From CANLWN01 sp039815505 (GTDB lineage Bacteria > Bacteroidota > Bacteroidia > Flavobacteriales > Flavobacteriaceae): a stretch of 6,329 nucleotides of DNA. The stretch is from NCBI GenBank assembly GCA_039815505.1, contig JBCBZE010000202.1, positions 1 through 6,329 on the forward strand. Reading direction: 5' to 3'. A program made the position numbers and the translations under genes. Shown here in pieces: positions 1 to 5,904 of this stretch (position 1 is its first letter; every line of letters begins with the position of its first letter). A model generated the notes under the pieces. The model ran no database searches. It was not told where the DNA came from and worked only from the letters and a program-made list of their open reading frames with translations.

Positions 1-91
1 AAGGTGTTGATTCAAACTTTTCTACATCCTGACAAGCGGCGGACACGGTAAAGAAAACGAATAGGACCAATGTGATTTTTACTAGTTTCAT
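1..91 (-). CDS. Lipoprotein, N-terminal fragment (continues past the left edge)
   Basis: Only the first 30 codons are in the window. The ATG lies at 91-89, and the frame stays open to base 1. The visible protein starts with a short basic stretch (MKLVK), then a hydrophobic core (ITLVLFVFF), then a lipobox TVSAAC with the cysteine at residue 20. That is a textbook signal peptidase II site, so the product should be a membrane-anchored lipoprotein. After the cysteine comes QDVEKFE, which is mildly acidic but does not clearly match a surface-export signal. It starts 23 nt after the stop of the PD40 lipoprotein gene, with an A/T-rich leader and no room for an obvious separate promoter, so it is probably the third gene of a lipoprotein operon. 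Its function cannot be judged from this fragment. Confidence 0.75.
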   Translation of the reverse strand, partial: MKLVKITLVLFVFFTVSAACQDVEKFESTP

Positions 92-114
92 GTTTAATTT
101 TTTGATACAACTTG

Positions 115-1017
115 TTAGTCCGGTCTTAACCTTTCAATAATTTGGGCATCTACCCAGTAGATATCTACATTTTCGTATTCGTCTATGCTATTTCTATTGA
201 AGAAAAGATATTTTCCGTCCGGTGTTACACTCGCTCCCGCTTCCGCAGCATCTGTGTTTATCTTGTCACCCAGATTAATAGCTTCACCCCATGCACCATC
301 TTCGTCTCGAAAGCTGATATAGATATCAGCATCACCATATCCAATATCCCTTTGACCATCCCAAAGAATATAAGACTCATCGGGTGCAATAAAAGGGTGG
401 GCGTTCCATTCTCCGGTGTTGATCTCTTTACCAAATGGCTTTGGTTCCCCACGTTTTCCGTCCATTAAACGTGAGTAGCGAAGAATGCCATCGCCTTCGG
501 ATGTCGCCTCGTCTAAAACATAAGTCCCTTTTGAGGAAACCGTAAGACGCATGATCCGTATCTCCTCGAAAGGGGAGCCCAATTTTTTTATTTCTGACCA
601 ACCAGTTGTGGTCTGTTCTTTATAGCTCTTACCTAAGTGCATGGTCTTGCCATCTGGAGCGATAAAGGGTTGCCCTACTCTGGGAGATATAACCGACTCC
701 TGCCATTGATTATTTCTATTTTGAAGAACCACAAATTCTTGTTTTTTATCTCCCTTAACCTCTCCAACTGTTCTGATGAAATAAAATTCTTTCAGGTCAG
801 GGGTAAAGCCGCCACTCCATTCCCAATTTTTTGTGGTAACAATCCCGGGCGCAAAAACTTCAGGGGTTAAGCCAGGTGGTTCTTGCCCTATGTAGGGACT
901 TTCTGTGTTCGATGAAACCTTGTCTTTTGCTTTCTCTTTTTTAGCGTTACACCCATTTGAGAACAGCATACATACAAGTACTAAAAGTAAAGATGTTATC
1001 TGCAGTGGTCTTTTCAT
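115..1017 (-). CDS. PD40 (WD40-like) beta-propeller lipoprotein
   Basis: This is a 300-residue lipoprotein. Residues 1-23 form a signal peptide with a lipobox ending SNGC (Cys23), followed by a Lys/Glu-rich linker (residues 25-34). The rest shows spaced PD40-type blades with the x-x-PD-G/x-K-x-hydrophobic pattern: FTPDLKEFYF (71-80), FIAPDGKTMHLG (118-129), FIAPDESYILWD (209-220) and VTPDGKYLFFNR (264-275). Each is followed by a D-I-Y or similar strand, for example ADIYIS and VDIYWV. This is the TolB-like propeller signature common in Bacteroidota envelope proteins. The family is usually a binding or scaffold domain, so no enzymatic role can be assigned. The gene starts 1 nt after the stop of the 159-residue lipoprotein gene, so translation is probably coupled. 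The protein is short for a full propeller, with about four to six blades visible, and could be a partial propeller or a dimer. Ligand unknown. Confidence 0.85.
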   Translation of the reverse strand: MKRPLQITSLLLVLVCMLFSNGCNAKKEKAKDKVSSNTESPYIGQEPPGLTPEVFAPGIVTTKNWEWSGGFTPDLKEFYFIRTVGEVKGDKKQEFVVLQNRNNQWQESVISPRVGQPFIAPDGKTMHLGKSYKEQTTTGWSEIKKLGSPFEEIRIMRLTVSSKGTYVLDEATSEGDGILRYSRLMDGKRGEPKPFGKEINTGEWNAHPFIAPDESYILWDGQRDIGYGDADIYISFRDEDGAWGEAINLGDKINTDAAEAGASVTPDGKYLFFNRNSIDEYENVDIYWVDAQIIERLRPD

Positions 1018-1018
1018 C

Positions 1019-1498
1019 TTATTTTCTTGTATACCACTTTATCGGGTAGCCAAATGGGGCGGGTTCATAATTTAGTACCGTATCCCTTACCTTGTCCACC
1101 ATCATACTGCTCCTTAGCCCGTTTGAGCTTAAGATCCAATTGGTTTCACTACCTACGGGAACAATACTGAGTGTGTCACTTTTTAAATCGGGTCTTTGTG
1201 CCCAAAACGGTTCTAGCATGGCAAAGACCTCCTTCTCGTTGGCAATGGTTAAAAAGCGTACATCGATAGTATGCTCTACCGAGGTTTTTCCCATGGATTC
1301 CCAACCAATGCGGAATGGATGTCCTTCCCTTACTAATTTAATAAGTTCGCTTTTTGTCCCATGAACAACTTCCCCTGATTGGTTTGTTTGAAAAATCAAT
1401 CTCCATTCTTGCTCGTTATGCGGTTGACACGCTGTAAAAAACAATAGTAGTACCCATATGGAAAGTGATGTTACGTTTAAGCGTTTTTTATACTTCAT
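1019..1498 (-). CDS. Lipoprotein of unknown function, 159 residues
   Basis: The ATG is at 1498-1496. The N-terminus has a basic stretch (KYKKR), a hydrophobic core (about 11-22) and the lipobox FFTAC with Cys24, so it is predicted to be lipid-anchored. The mature part begins QPHNEQEW, then has a block around residues 46-70 with GTKSELIKLVREGHPFRIGW, then VEHTIDVRFLTIANEKEVFAML (74-95), and a Trp/Tyr-rich tail ending PIKWYTRK. The arrangement (Gly-Ser/Thr-Lys, LI..VR.G.P.RIGW, VEH..D..FLT...EVFA, KWY) resembles a conserved family of uncharacterised bacterial proteins as I remember it, but I cannot name a domain with certainty. It is the first gene after a 125 bp intergenic gap and is followed at 1 nt by the PD40 lipoprotein gene, so it probably leads that operon. 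Confidence 0.8.
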   Translation of the reverse strand: MKYKKRLNVTSLSIWVLLLFFTACQPHNEQEWRLIFQTNQSGEVVHGTKSELIKLVREGHPFRIGWESMGKTSVEHTIDVRFLTIANEKEVFAMLEPFWAQRPDLKSDTLSIVPVGSETNWILSSNGLRSSMMVDKVRDTVLNYEPAPFGYPIKWYTRK

Positions 1499-1540
1499 CC
1501 CAATTGCATTTAAATATGGTTTTTTTTAATCATTACTTTC

Positions 1541-1566
1541 CTAAAAATACGTCACTTCCGAAAGCG
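1541..1566 (-). terminator. Weak candidate terminator hairpin after the eight-gene run
   Basis: On the minus strand CGCTTTCGGAAGTG (1566-1553) can fold into a five-pair stem (one G-T wobble) with a TCGG loop, followed by ACG and then TATTTTT (1549-1543). A stem plus T-run between the stop at 1624 and the next gene would suit an intrinsic terminator for the upstream operon. The stem is short and the T-run is offset by three bases and interrupted, so it may equally be part of the promoter region with no terminator role. Confidence 0.25.
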
Positions 1567-1569
1567 CAA
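1542..1569 (-). promoter_or_regulatory. Candidate Bacteroidota-type promoter for the lipoprotein operon
   Basis: Read on the minus strand, TTG (1569-1567) is followed by 17 nt and then TATTTTTA (1549-1542). This matches seven of eight positions of the Bacteroidota consensus TAnnTTTG (final A instead of G), with a TTG element at a permitted distance. It lies 43 nt upstream of the ATG at 1498, inside the only long intergenic gap of the window. A/T-rich DNA gives such matches by chance, so this is tentative, and a hairpin occupies the spacer. Confidence 0.35.
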
Positions 1570-1623
1570 TTGCTTATTTTGGTATTCTTTAACGAAATTA
1601 CCTTAAAACCTTGCGATACATTT

Positions 1624-2082
1624 TCAATAGCGATATAGGATGGTATTGTTATCATTTACAATATTTAATAGTACTTGGGTCCCATCAACGCGCAAATTGG
1701 AAATATCAAAAGCTAATTCCTGAGTAAACAGCGCAAGACAGGGAATTTCCCCGATTTCCCCGCTTCCCTTGGACAAACGGACTGTTCTTTGTGACGGGTT
1801 GGATTCCATGATATTGCCAGAATCGATGAGCCGAATGGTCCAGTTTTCCGTATTGCACCCCCCTGCGCTGAAACCAATAATCAGACAATCACCTTGTATG
1901 GACATATGGTCAATGGTTAACTCTTCTGACGGCGCTGTTTCAAATTGTTCGGAACTTACTATGGTACTTATGGAGGGTTCAACACCACAAATACCTATCG
2001 GGTCAATACGTTGGTCATCATTATCGGAGCACGATATGATCAAAAACCCGATAAAAATGAACATCATTGTTTTTAAAATCAT
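1624..2082 (-). CDS. Small Cys-containing lipoprotein with putative surface-export signal
   Basis: I prefer the ATG at 2082-2080, which gives 152 residues and a compact signal peptide with lipobox LIISC (Cys18). An in-frame ATG at 2121 would add 13 residues (165 total) and leave a 12 nt gap to the upstream gene, and this is the alternative. Directly after the lipid-anchored cysteine comes SDNDDQ. That acidic stretch resembles the lipoprotein export signals that send Bacteroidota lipoproteins to the outer face of the outer membrane. The mature part has four more cysteines (residues 32, 66, 76 and 115 of the short form), which could form two disulfides. It also has an FSAGGC motif (71-76), an SNPSQR motif and a C-terminal FDISNLRVDG segment, which suggest a small beta-rich domain. 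I recognise this layout from uncharacterised flavobacterial lipoproteins but cannot assign a function. Last gene of the upstream run. Confidence 0.8.
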   Translation of the reverse strand: MILKTMMFIFIGFLIISCSDNDDQRIDPIGICGVEPSISTIVSSEQFETAPSEELTIDHMSIQGDCLIIGFSAGGCNTENWTIRLIDSGNIMESNPSQRTVRLSKGSGEIGEIPCLALFTQELAFDISNLRVDGTQVLLNIVNDNNTILYRY

Positions 2083-2133
2083 TTTTGTACCATCTTTTTT
2101 CACGGCTAAGTTTTTTAGCATTGGATTTTAGGT

Positions 2134-2541
2134 TTAGGTATTTCTTTTAAAATATTCGATAAAGATATATTCCCATGGGGTTATCAGTACATCCAATACG
2201 ATGGCGGTAATACATATGGTTAAAAAACCTTCCGCCGATTCGGTAATTAAGCGGCTTCTTTCCATAGGTAGGTAAACCCCCAATATCCACACCACTTTAT
2301 AACATAGCTGTAATAACAATAATGGTATCATTTTTAAAGGAAAAAATACGCCTAATCCCATTAATGTGGCATACGCCACCCAAAAACTGTATACGATACC
2401 TTCAATAGTCTCCAAAGGTTTTTCCGGTGCAATTATTTCTGCCCAGGCCTGATAGCCCACACCCACAAAAGTGAGAAGGTAAAGACCTCTCATTAAATAC
2501 TTTCTAAATTTGGATGGACCGGTTATACGTGCTTGTGGCAT
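2134..2541 (-). CDS. Four-helix integral membrane protein of unknown function
   Basis: The frame is open from a TTG at 2604, but the first ATG is at 2541-2539 and gives 135 residues beginning MPQARITG, just before the first helix. I use that start. The TTG form would have 156 residues and sit 8 nt from the AraC stop. Predicted membrane segments in the ATG form are at about residues 18-36 (YLLTFVGVGYQAW region), 46-67, 71-92 and 104-124. Notable is the FPLKMIPLLLLQLCYKVVWIL stretch between helices 2 and 3, whose conserved-looking P-L-K-M-x-P-L-L-L and Y-K-x-x-W motifs recall uncharacterised Bacteroidota membrane proteins. No catalytic motif is visible. It lies between the AraC regulator and the small lipoprotein, in the same direction, 12 to 51 nt before the latter depending on its start. 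It may be a DoxX-like small membrane protein, but this is not supported by a clear motif. Confidence 0.75.
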   Translation of the reverse strand: MPQARITGPSKFRKYLMRGLYLLTFVGVGYQAWAEIIAPEKPLETIEGIVYSFWVAYATLMGLGVFFPLKMIPLLLLQLCYKVVWILGVYLPMERSRLITESAEGFLTICITAIVLDVLITPWEYIFIEYFKRNT

Positions 2542-2612
2542 TATTCTGCTTTTAGCCTTAAAGATGCGAAACAAGATGTCAAAATACTTGTCAAAATAGG
2601 TCAAGTTTCGTT

Positions 2613-3467
2613 TTAAGACCCTATAATTTCTATTTGCGCATTTTCATAGGTATCGCTTGGGTTGTATCCAAACTTCTTTTTGAATTCCTTACTAAAATGG
2701 GCCAAATCCTCAAACCCTAATTCCAAATACATCTCGGAAGCTTTCTTTTGACGGAACTGCATTTCACATCTGGCATAATGTAAGCGTTGATCCTTTATCC
2801 ACCGATGGGGCGAAACACCTATTTCCCTTATGAAGATTCTATAAAAAGTGGATTCACTGGTCCCATATTTTTTAGCAAGTTCTTTAACGGTTACATTAGT
2901 GGTTACTTCTAGGAAGAGAAAGGAAAGCAAACGATGTCTTGCACTGGATAAATGATGTTCAATGGATTGCCCGTTCGAAACTTTAACCATTTTCAAGACT
3001 TTGTTCCTCAGTTCATCTATATGCTTCAAATTTAGGGGTGTTGTTTTGAGAAATTGCGCGGTCAATTCATCAAAACAGCCAAGTAATATTTCCGTTTTGA
3101 TGGTTATAGGTCGCTGCAAAATAGTATTTGAACCATTTTTTGATTTTAGAAAAGCATTTGCATTTAATTCGGGAAGTACAAACACCAATGCCTCGAAAAT
3201 ATTGGAATCTTTGCTCAAAATTCGTTGCGCTTTAAAATCCGAAAATTCGAGAAGTAGGACCATGTTTCCCGCTCTATAGGTGATTTCTTCTTTATCCCTA
3301 TACAGTTGCAGCCGTCCCTGTTTTATATAAAGTAGGATACTGGTAGTATTTAGGGTGGAATAGACCTCGGTATTAACGGTTAGAAATCGGGCCGCAAGTG
3401 GTTGTCCTAAATGTTGTATAAGTTGAAATTTTCGAATGTCGGGAACCTTGTTTGCACCTTTGCCCAT
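2613..3467 (-). CDS. AraC-family transcriptional regulator
   Basis: This 284-residue protein has an N-terminal effector or dimerisation region (about 1-170), which looks like a degenerate cupin-type beta domain (ILLYIKQGRLQLY at 44-56, ITYRAGNMVLLLE at 62-74). Its C-terminal DNA-binding domain runs from about 188 to 275. The first helix-turn-helix is VKELAKKYGTSESTFYRIF (194-212), followed by GVSPHRWIKDQRLHYAR (217-233). The second helix-turn-helix contains ASEMYLELGFEDLAHFSKEFKKKFGYNPS (243-271), including the family hallmark G-F-x-D/x-x-x-F-x-x-x-F-K-x-x-F-G-x-x-P. The domain order is that of typical AraC/XylS activators. The ATG at 3467 follows the dehydrogenase stop by 20 nt, so it is likely cotranscribed. 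It is the only regulator in the window and may control this operon, which is inference. The effector cannot be read from the sequence. Confidence 0.92.
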   Translation of the reverse strand: MGKGANKVPDIRKFQLIQHLGQPLAARFLTVNTEVYSTLNTTSILLYIKQGRLQLYRDKEEITYRAGNMVLLLEFSDFKAQRILSKDSNIFEALVFVLPELNANAFLKSKNGSNTILQRPITIKTEILLGCFDELTAQFLKTTPLNLKHIDELRNKVLKMVKVSNGQSIEHHLSSARHRLLSFLFLEVTTNVTVKELAKKYGTSESTFYRIFIREIGVSPHRWIKDQRLHYARCEMQFRQKKASEMYLELGFEDLAHFSKEFKKKFGYNPSDTYENAQIEIIGS

Positions 3468-3487
3468 GATCCTAATAATTAAATTGA

Positions 3488-4465
3488 TTAAAAATCGCCT
3501 ACTTTAATGATTACATTACCTCTTTTATGACCCTTATCCACATATTGATGAGCTTCCACAATGTTATCCAATTCGAAAAACGTATCAATGACTACTTTCA
3601 TTTTCTTGTTTGCAATCAATTCGACCATATTTTCGAGCTCATCGTTTGATTGTGGAAAGTCTTTGGCCATTCGTAGTTTAATGTTCTTTTTAATTGTTGA
3701 GATTACCATTCTTAAGCTGGGAAAAGGGTTAGTGATGTTGACATAGGTTCCACCTTCCTTTAAAACGGTTTCAGCTATAAAAAATGGGCATTTGTCAACT
3801 GCCTGAAAATAGACATCATAGTCTTGTAACTCCTTATACCAGTTCCTGTTCTTGTAATCGAATGCCTTTTCGGCACCTAAATCTTTTACCATTTCAAAGT
3901 TCTTTGCACTGCATACGGCCGTGACTTTGGCACCGAAGAGCTTTGCAAGTTGAACAGCATAGCTGCCAACGCTCCCTGAGGCACCATATACAATAATTCT
4001 TTGGTCTTTTTTTATCTTTACCCGGTCAAGATAGTAAAAGGCCGTCATTGCCCCAATGGGTATCGCAGCCGCTTCCATCCAATTTATATTGGCTGGTTTG
4101 TGAACCAGTGTGCCATTCTCCTTTATGGATAGATACGCTCCATAACCTCCGAATTTCGGTAGTGATACGCCCAATACCTCGTCACCTACTTTAAAACGGT
4201 TTACAGATTTTCCAACGGTACTGACCATACCGGAAAATTCTGCTCCCAAAATAGGATATTTTGGTTTTGTTATTCCCATCACGAATCGTGCAACCAACCA
4301 CATAGCGCTGGGTACATCAAAACTTCGTACTCTATAATCGGGCGCGGACACGGTACTTGTGATGATCTTGATCAAAATTTCGTTTGCTCCGGGGATTGGT
4401 AGATCCACCTCCTCGATTTGAAGAACATCGGGGGAACCATATCTATTACAAACGGCTGCTTTCAT
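3488..4465 (-). CDS. Zinc-free MDR oxidoreductase (quinone oxidoreductase-like)
   Basis: This is a 325-residue member of the medium-chain dehydrogenase/reductase superfamily and most resembles the NAD(P)H:quinone oxidoreductase / reticulon-4-interacting-protein branch. It has the GroES-like N-terminal domain (MKAAVCNRYGSPDVLQIEEV at 1-20, then LGAEFSGMVSTVGKSVNRFKVGDEVLG at 73-99, the family G-x-E-x-x-G-x-V and F-K-x-G-D-x-V signatures). The Rossmann coenzyme-binding segment is IIVYGASGSVGSYAVQLAKLFGAKVTAV at 157-184, with the nucleotide loop GASGSVG and a following VCSAKN, which fits NADP(H) preference. There is no cysteine/histidine zinc-ligand set, so it should be a metal-independent reductase of quinones or enones. 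The substrate is unknown. It lies 19 nt after the small ORF and 20 nt before the AraC gene, so it is probably part of the operon. It is complete, and its length is normal for the family. Confidence 0.9.
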   Translation of the reverse strand: MKAAVCNRYGSPDVLQIEEVDLPIPGANEILIKIITSTVSAPDYRVRSFDVPSAMWLVARFVMGITKPKYPILGAEFSGMVSTVGKSVNRFKVGDEVLGVSLPKFGGYGAYLSIKENGTLVHKPANINWMEAAAIPIGAMTAFYYLDRVKIKKDQRIIVYGASGSVGSYAVQLAKLFGAKVTAVCSAKNFEMVKDLGAEKAFDYKNRNWYKELQDYDVYFQAVDKCPFFIAETVLKEGGTYVNITNPFPSLRMVISTIKKNIKLRMAKDFPQSNDELENMVELIANKKMKVVIDTFFELDNIVEAHQYVDKGHKRGNVIIKVGDF

Positions 4466-4484
4466 ATCTTAACCATATCCGGTG

Positions 4485-4622
4485 TTACAAGTGTTGGGTT
4501 TCCGTTCCCAAGCAATCCTTACAAAAATCAGGCGAATACCAAACCACACTATTTATGACATTAACTAGACCGGTACCTGAATTGATTACACTTACTTCTC
4601 CAATAATCTCCATCTCTTTCAT
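4485..4622 (-). CDS. Possible small protein gene, 45 residues, coupled to the reductase
   Basis: The ATG at 4622-4620 overlaps the TGA of the DHFR-like gene as ATGA, and the frame runs to a TAA at 4487-4485, 19 nt before the dehydrogenase start. It thus fills nearly all of the 153 bp between two genes, using the same ATGA coupling as the upstream pair in this operon. The product begins MKEMEIIGEVSVINSGTG, has a hydrophobic middle (LVNVINSVVWYSP) and a CxxC pair, FCKDC (Cys34 and Cys37), near the C-terminus. It has no signal peptide, no true membrane helix and no domain that I recognise. A second ATG (residue 4) is an alternative start. Because it is short, chance remains a serious explanation. 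The alternative view is that this is an untranslated spacer. Confidence 0.4.
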   Translation of the reverse strand: MKEMEIIGEVSVINSGTGLVNVINSVVWYSPDFCKDCLGTETQHL

Positions 4623-5206
4623 AGGTTTGTTTGGGTATAAAAATTCATCACCGTACCGTTTTCGCATTGCTTGGATTTGATTAATTCCAAATCAAGTGGT
4701 GGAACCGCAGTGCCAAAAAGGCGTTTACCTTTGCCAATGGTGACCGGAAAGGTCCATATTCGATATTCATCGATTAAATTATTGAAAATCAATTCTTGGA
4801 TCAATTCCCAGCTGCCATGTACTTGGAGCAAAGGGCCGTTACCTTCTTTAAGCCTTTGCACTTCATATTTAACAGTACCGGTTAAATATTCCGTGTTATT
4901 CCATAATGGCTTGTTCAAAGTGGAACTAATCACATATTTCTTGGCCTCATTAAGTCTTTTTGATACTGGATTTTCTTCTTTGGTGGCCGAAAAATGGGAA
5001 GCGAAAATCTCATAGGTCTTCCTTCCTAGCAGTAAATCATAAGGTGTTGCCATAACCTCTTGCATTACTTGTTGCATCACCTCGTCCCAATATGGGTTCG
5101 CCCAACCGCCATGATCAAAATCATTTGATTGGTCTTCTTCGGGGCTGCTTGGCGCCTGCATTACGCCATCGAGGGATTGAAACGTTAAAATGGCTAATTT
5201 TCTCAT
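4619..5206 (-). CDS. DHFR-like / RibD C-terminal-domain reductase family protein
   Basis: This 195-residue cytoplasmic protein has the features of the dihydrofolate reductase-like RibD_C family (YyaP/YwjB-type). The N-terminal strand is RKLAILTFQSLDGVMQAP (2-19), with the S-L-D-G-V signature. It continues with a GGWANPYWD segment (33-41), the nucleotide-binding-type LLLGRKTYEIFA (58-69), KYVISSTL (90-97), LQVHGSWELIQELI (127-140) and the signature DEYRIWTFPVTIGKGKRLF (146-164). These proteins probably use NAD(P)H, but most members have no known substrate and the sequence does not show that it reduces dihydrofolate. The ATG overlaps the preceding stop as ATGA, so it is translationally coupled to the membrane protein gene. 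Its own TGA overlaps the ATG of the candidate small ORF. With the downstream MDR protein it gives two probable NAD(P)H oxidoreductases in one operon. Confidence 0.9.
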   Translation of the reverse strand: MRKLAILTFQSLDGVMQAPSSPEEDQSNDFDHGGWANPYWDEVMQQVMQEVMATPYDLLLGRKTYEIFASHFSATKEENPVSKRLNEAKKYVISSTLNKPLWNNTEYLTGTVKYEVQRLKEGNGPLLQVHGSWELIQELIFNNLIDEYRIWTFPVTIGKGKRLFGTAVPPLDLELIKSKQCENGTVMNFYTQTNL

Positions 5207-5901
5207 ATCGATTTCTTGATTTGAACAATGGACAATACATGCAAGAATACGGCCGTAGGCATTAAAAACCCGGCAATGAGCACATAGGGGTAGGTCAACA
5301 TGGCCATAGGTAACATGGGTTCGCTTTCACCCCATAGCTCCGGTTTGTAAATAGAGGTCATAAACAAAAAGATGATACCAGCTATAATGGCCAAGCCCAG
5401 ATAATTCCAATAAAGAACCGCTTTTCTAGAAAGAATTTTCTTGGTATAGACCAGGAAACCGATAAGGGGTGCCGTTGCAGCAAATAGCATATCTACATTA
5501 TACCCTTCAATGGTCACCAGCGGATGAAGGACGCCTTCCGCCACAGAAAGCACAAAAAGCGTTTCTATACATATCCGGAACGTTTGAAAATTAACGACCC
5601 AATGTTCCGGTATGGAATGGATCCAGCTTTTGTTCCTGTTTTGGAATAGAAAAAAACCAATAAAAATAAAGGAAGGAACAATAAAGAACATAGCAAACCT
5701 GGGTGGAAAATCGTAGGTCGCCAAAATTCCAGATCGGGTAACTAAAAAAATAAGGGTTTGCCAGGAAAAAAGCCCCACTAGTACAGTTGTAAGGTCCCTT
5801 CTTTTATATGAACTCGTACGTTCAATGGCTCTATTTCCTATCCAAATCAAGAAAAGTACCGTAATCAGCGTTAAACCTAGATACCCAAGCTTTAAACCCA
5901 T
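5203..5901 (-). CDS. Polytopic membrane protein, about seven helices, unknown function
   Basis: This 232-residue protein is almost wholly hydrophobic, with predicted membrane segments at about residues 3-22, 37-56, 69-86, 107-122, 134-153, 163-182 and 198-225. The loop between the fourth and fifth segments has a conserved-looking motif: FRICIETLFVL followed by AEGVLHPLVTIEGYNVDMLFAATAPL (121-146). The polar residues there (R109, E113, E122, H126, E132, D137) are where an active or binding site might be expected. Similar proteins without known function occur in Bacteroidota, as far as I remember, but I cannot attach a domain name. The ATG at 5901 follows the OmpA stop by 3 nt. Its TGA overlaps the reductase ATG, so it is firmly inside the operon. 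No signal peptide or enzyme motif is visible. Confidence 0.8.
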   Translation of the reverse strand: MGLKLGYLGLTLITVLFLIWIGNRAIERTSSYKRRDLTTVLVGLFSWQTLIFLVTRSGILATYDFPPRFAMFFIVPSFIFIGFFLFQNRNKSWIHSIPEHWVVNFQTFRICIETLFVLSVAEGVLHPLVTIEGYNVDMLFAATAPLIGFLVYTKKILSRKAVLYWNYLGLAIIAGIIFLFMTSIYKPELWGESEPMLPMAMLTYPYVLIAGFLMPTAVFLHVLSIVQIKKSI

Positions 5902-5904
5902 AAG

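Noticed and set aside
1501..1573. CAATTGC repeated at 1501-1507 and 1567-1573 (the second extended to the palindrome GCAATTGC) as an operator pair
   Set aside because: A 7 bp repeat in A/T-rich DNA is easily chance, and nothing ties it to a regulator.
258..1888. Minus-strand frames at 258-452 and 1706-1888
   Set aside because: They are alternative frames inside the PD40 lipoprotein and the small lipoprotein, both of which have much stronger evidence.
3468..3474. AGGA just before the AraC start as a Shine-Dalgarno site
   Set aside because: It is only two bases from the ATG, too close for ribosome pairing, and Bacteroidota rarely rely on this motif.
142..3746. Long plus-strand open frames, for example at 142-468, 1092-1364, 1769-2131 and 2962-3279
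   Set aside because: They lie opposite minus-strand genes with clear family or lipobox features, contain no recognisable domain, and have low-complexity or Ser/Phe-rich translations typical of antisense shadows.
4384..5015. Plus-strand open frames at 4384-4680 and 4671-5015
   Set aside because: Both run antisense to the dehydrogenase start and the reductase gene, with no start context or domain.
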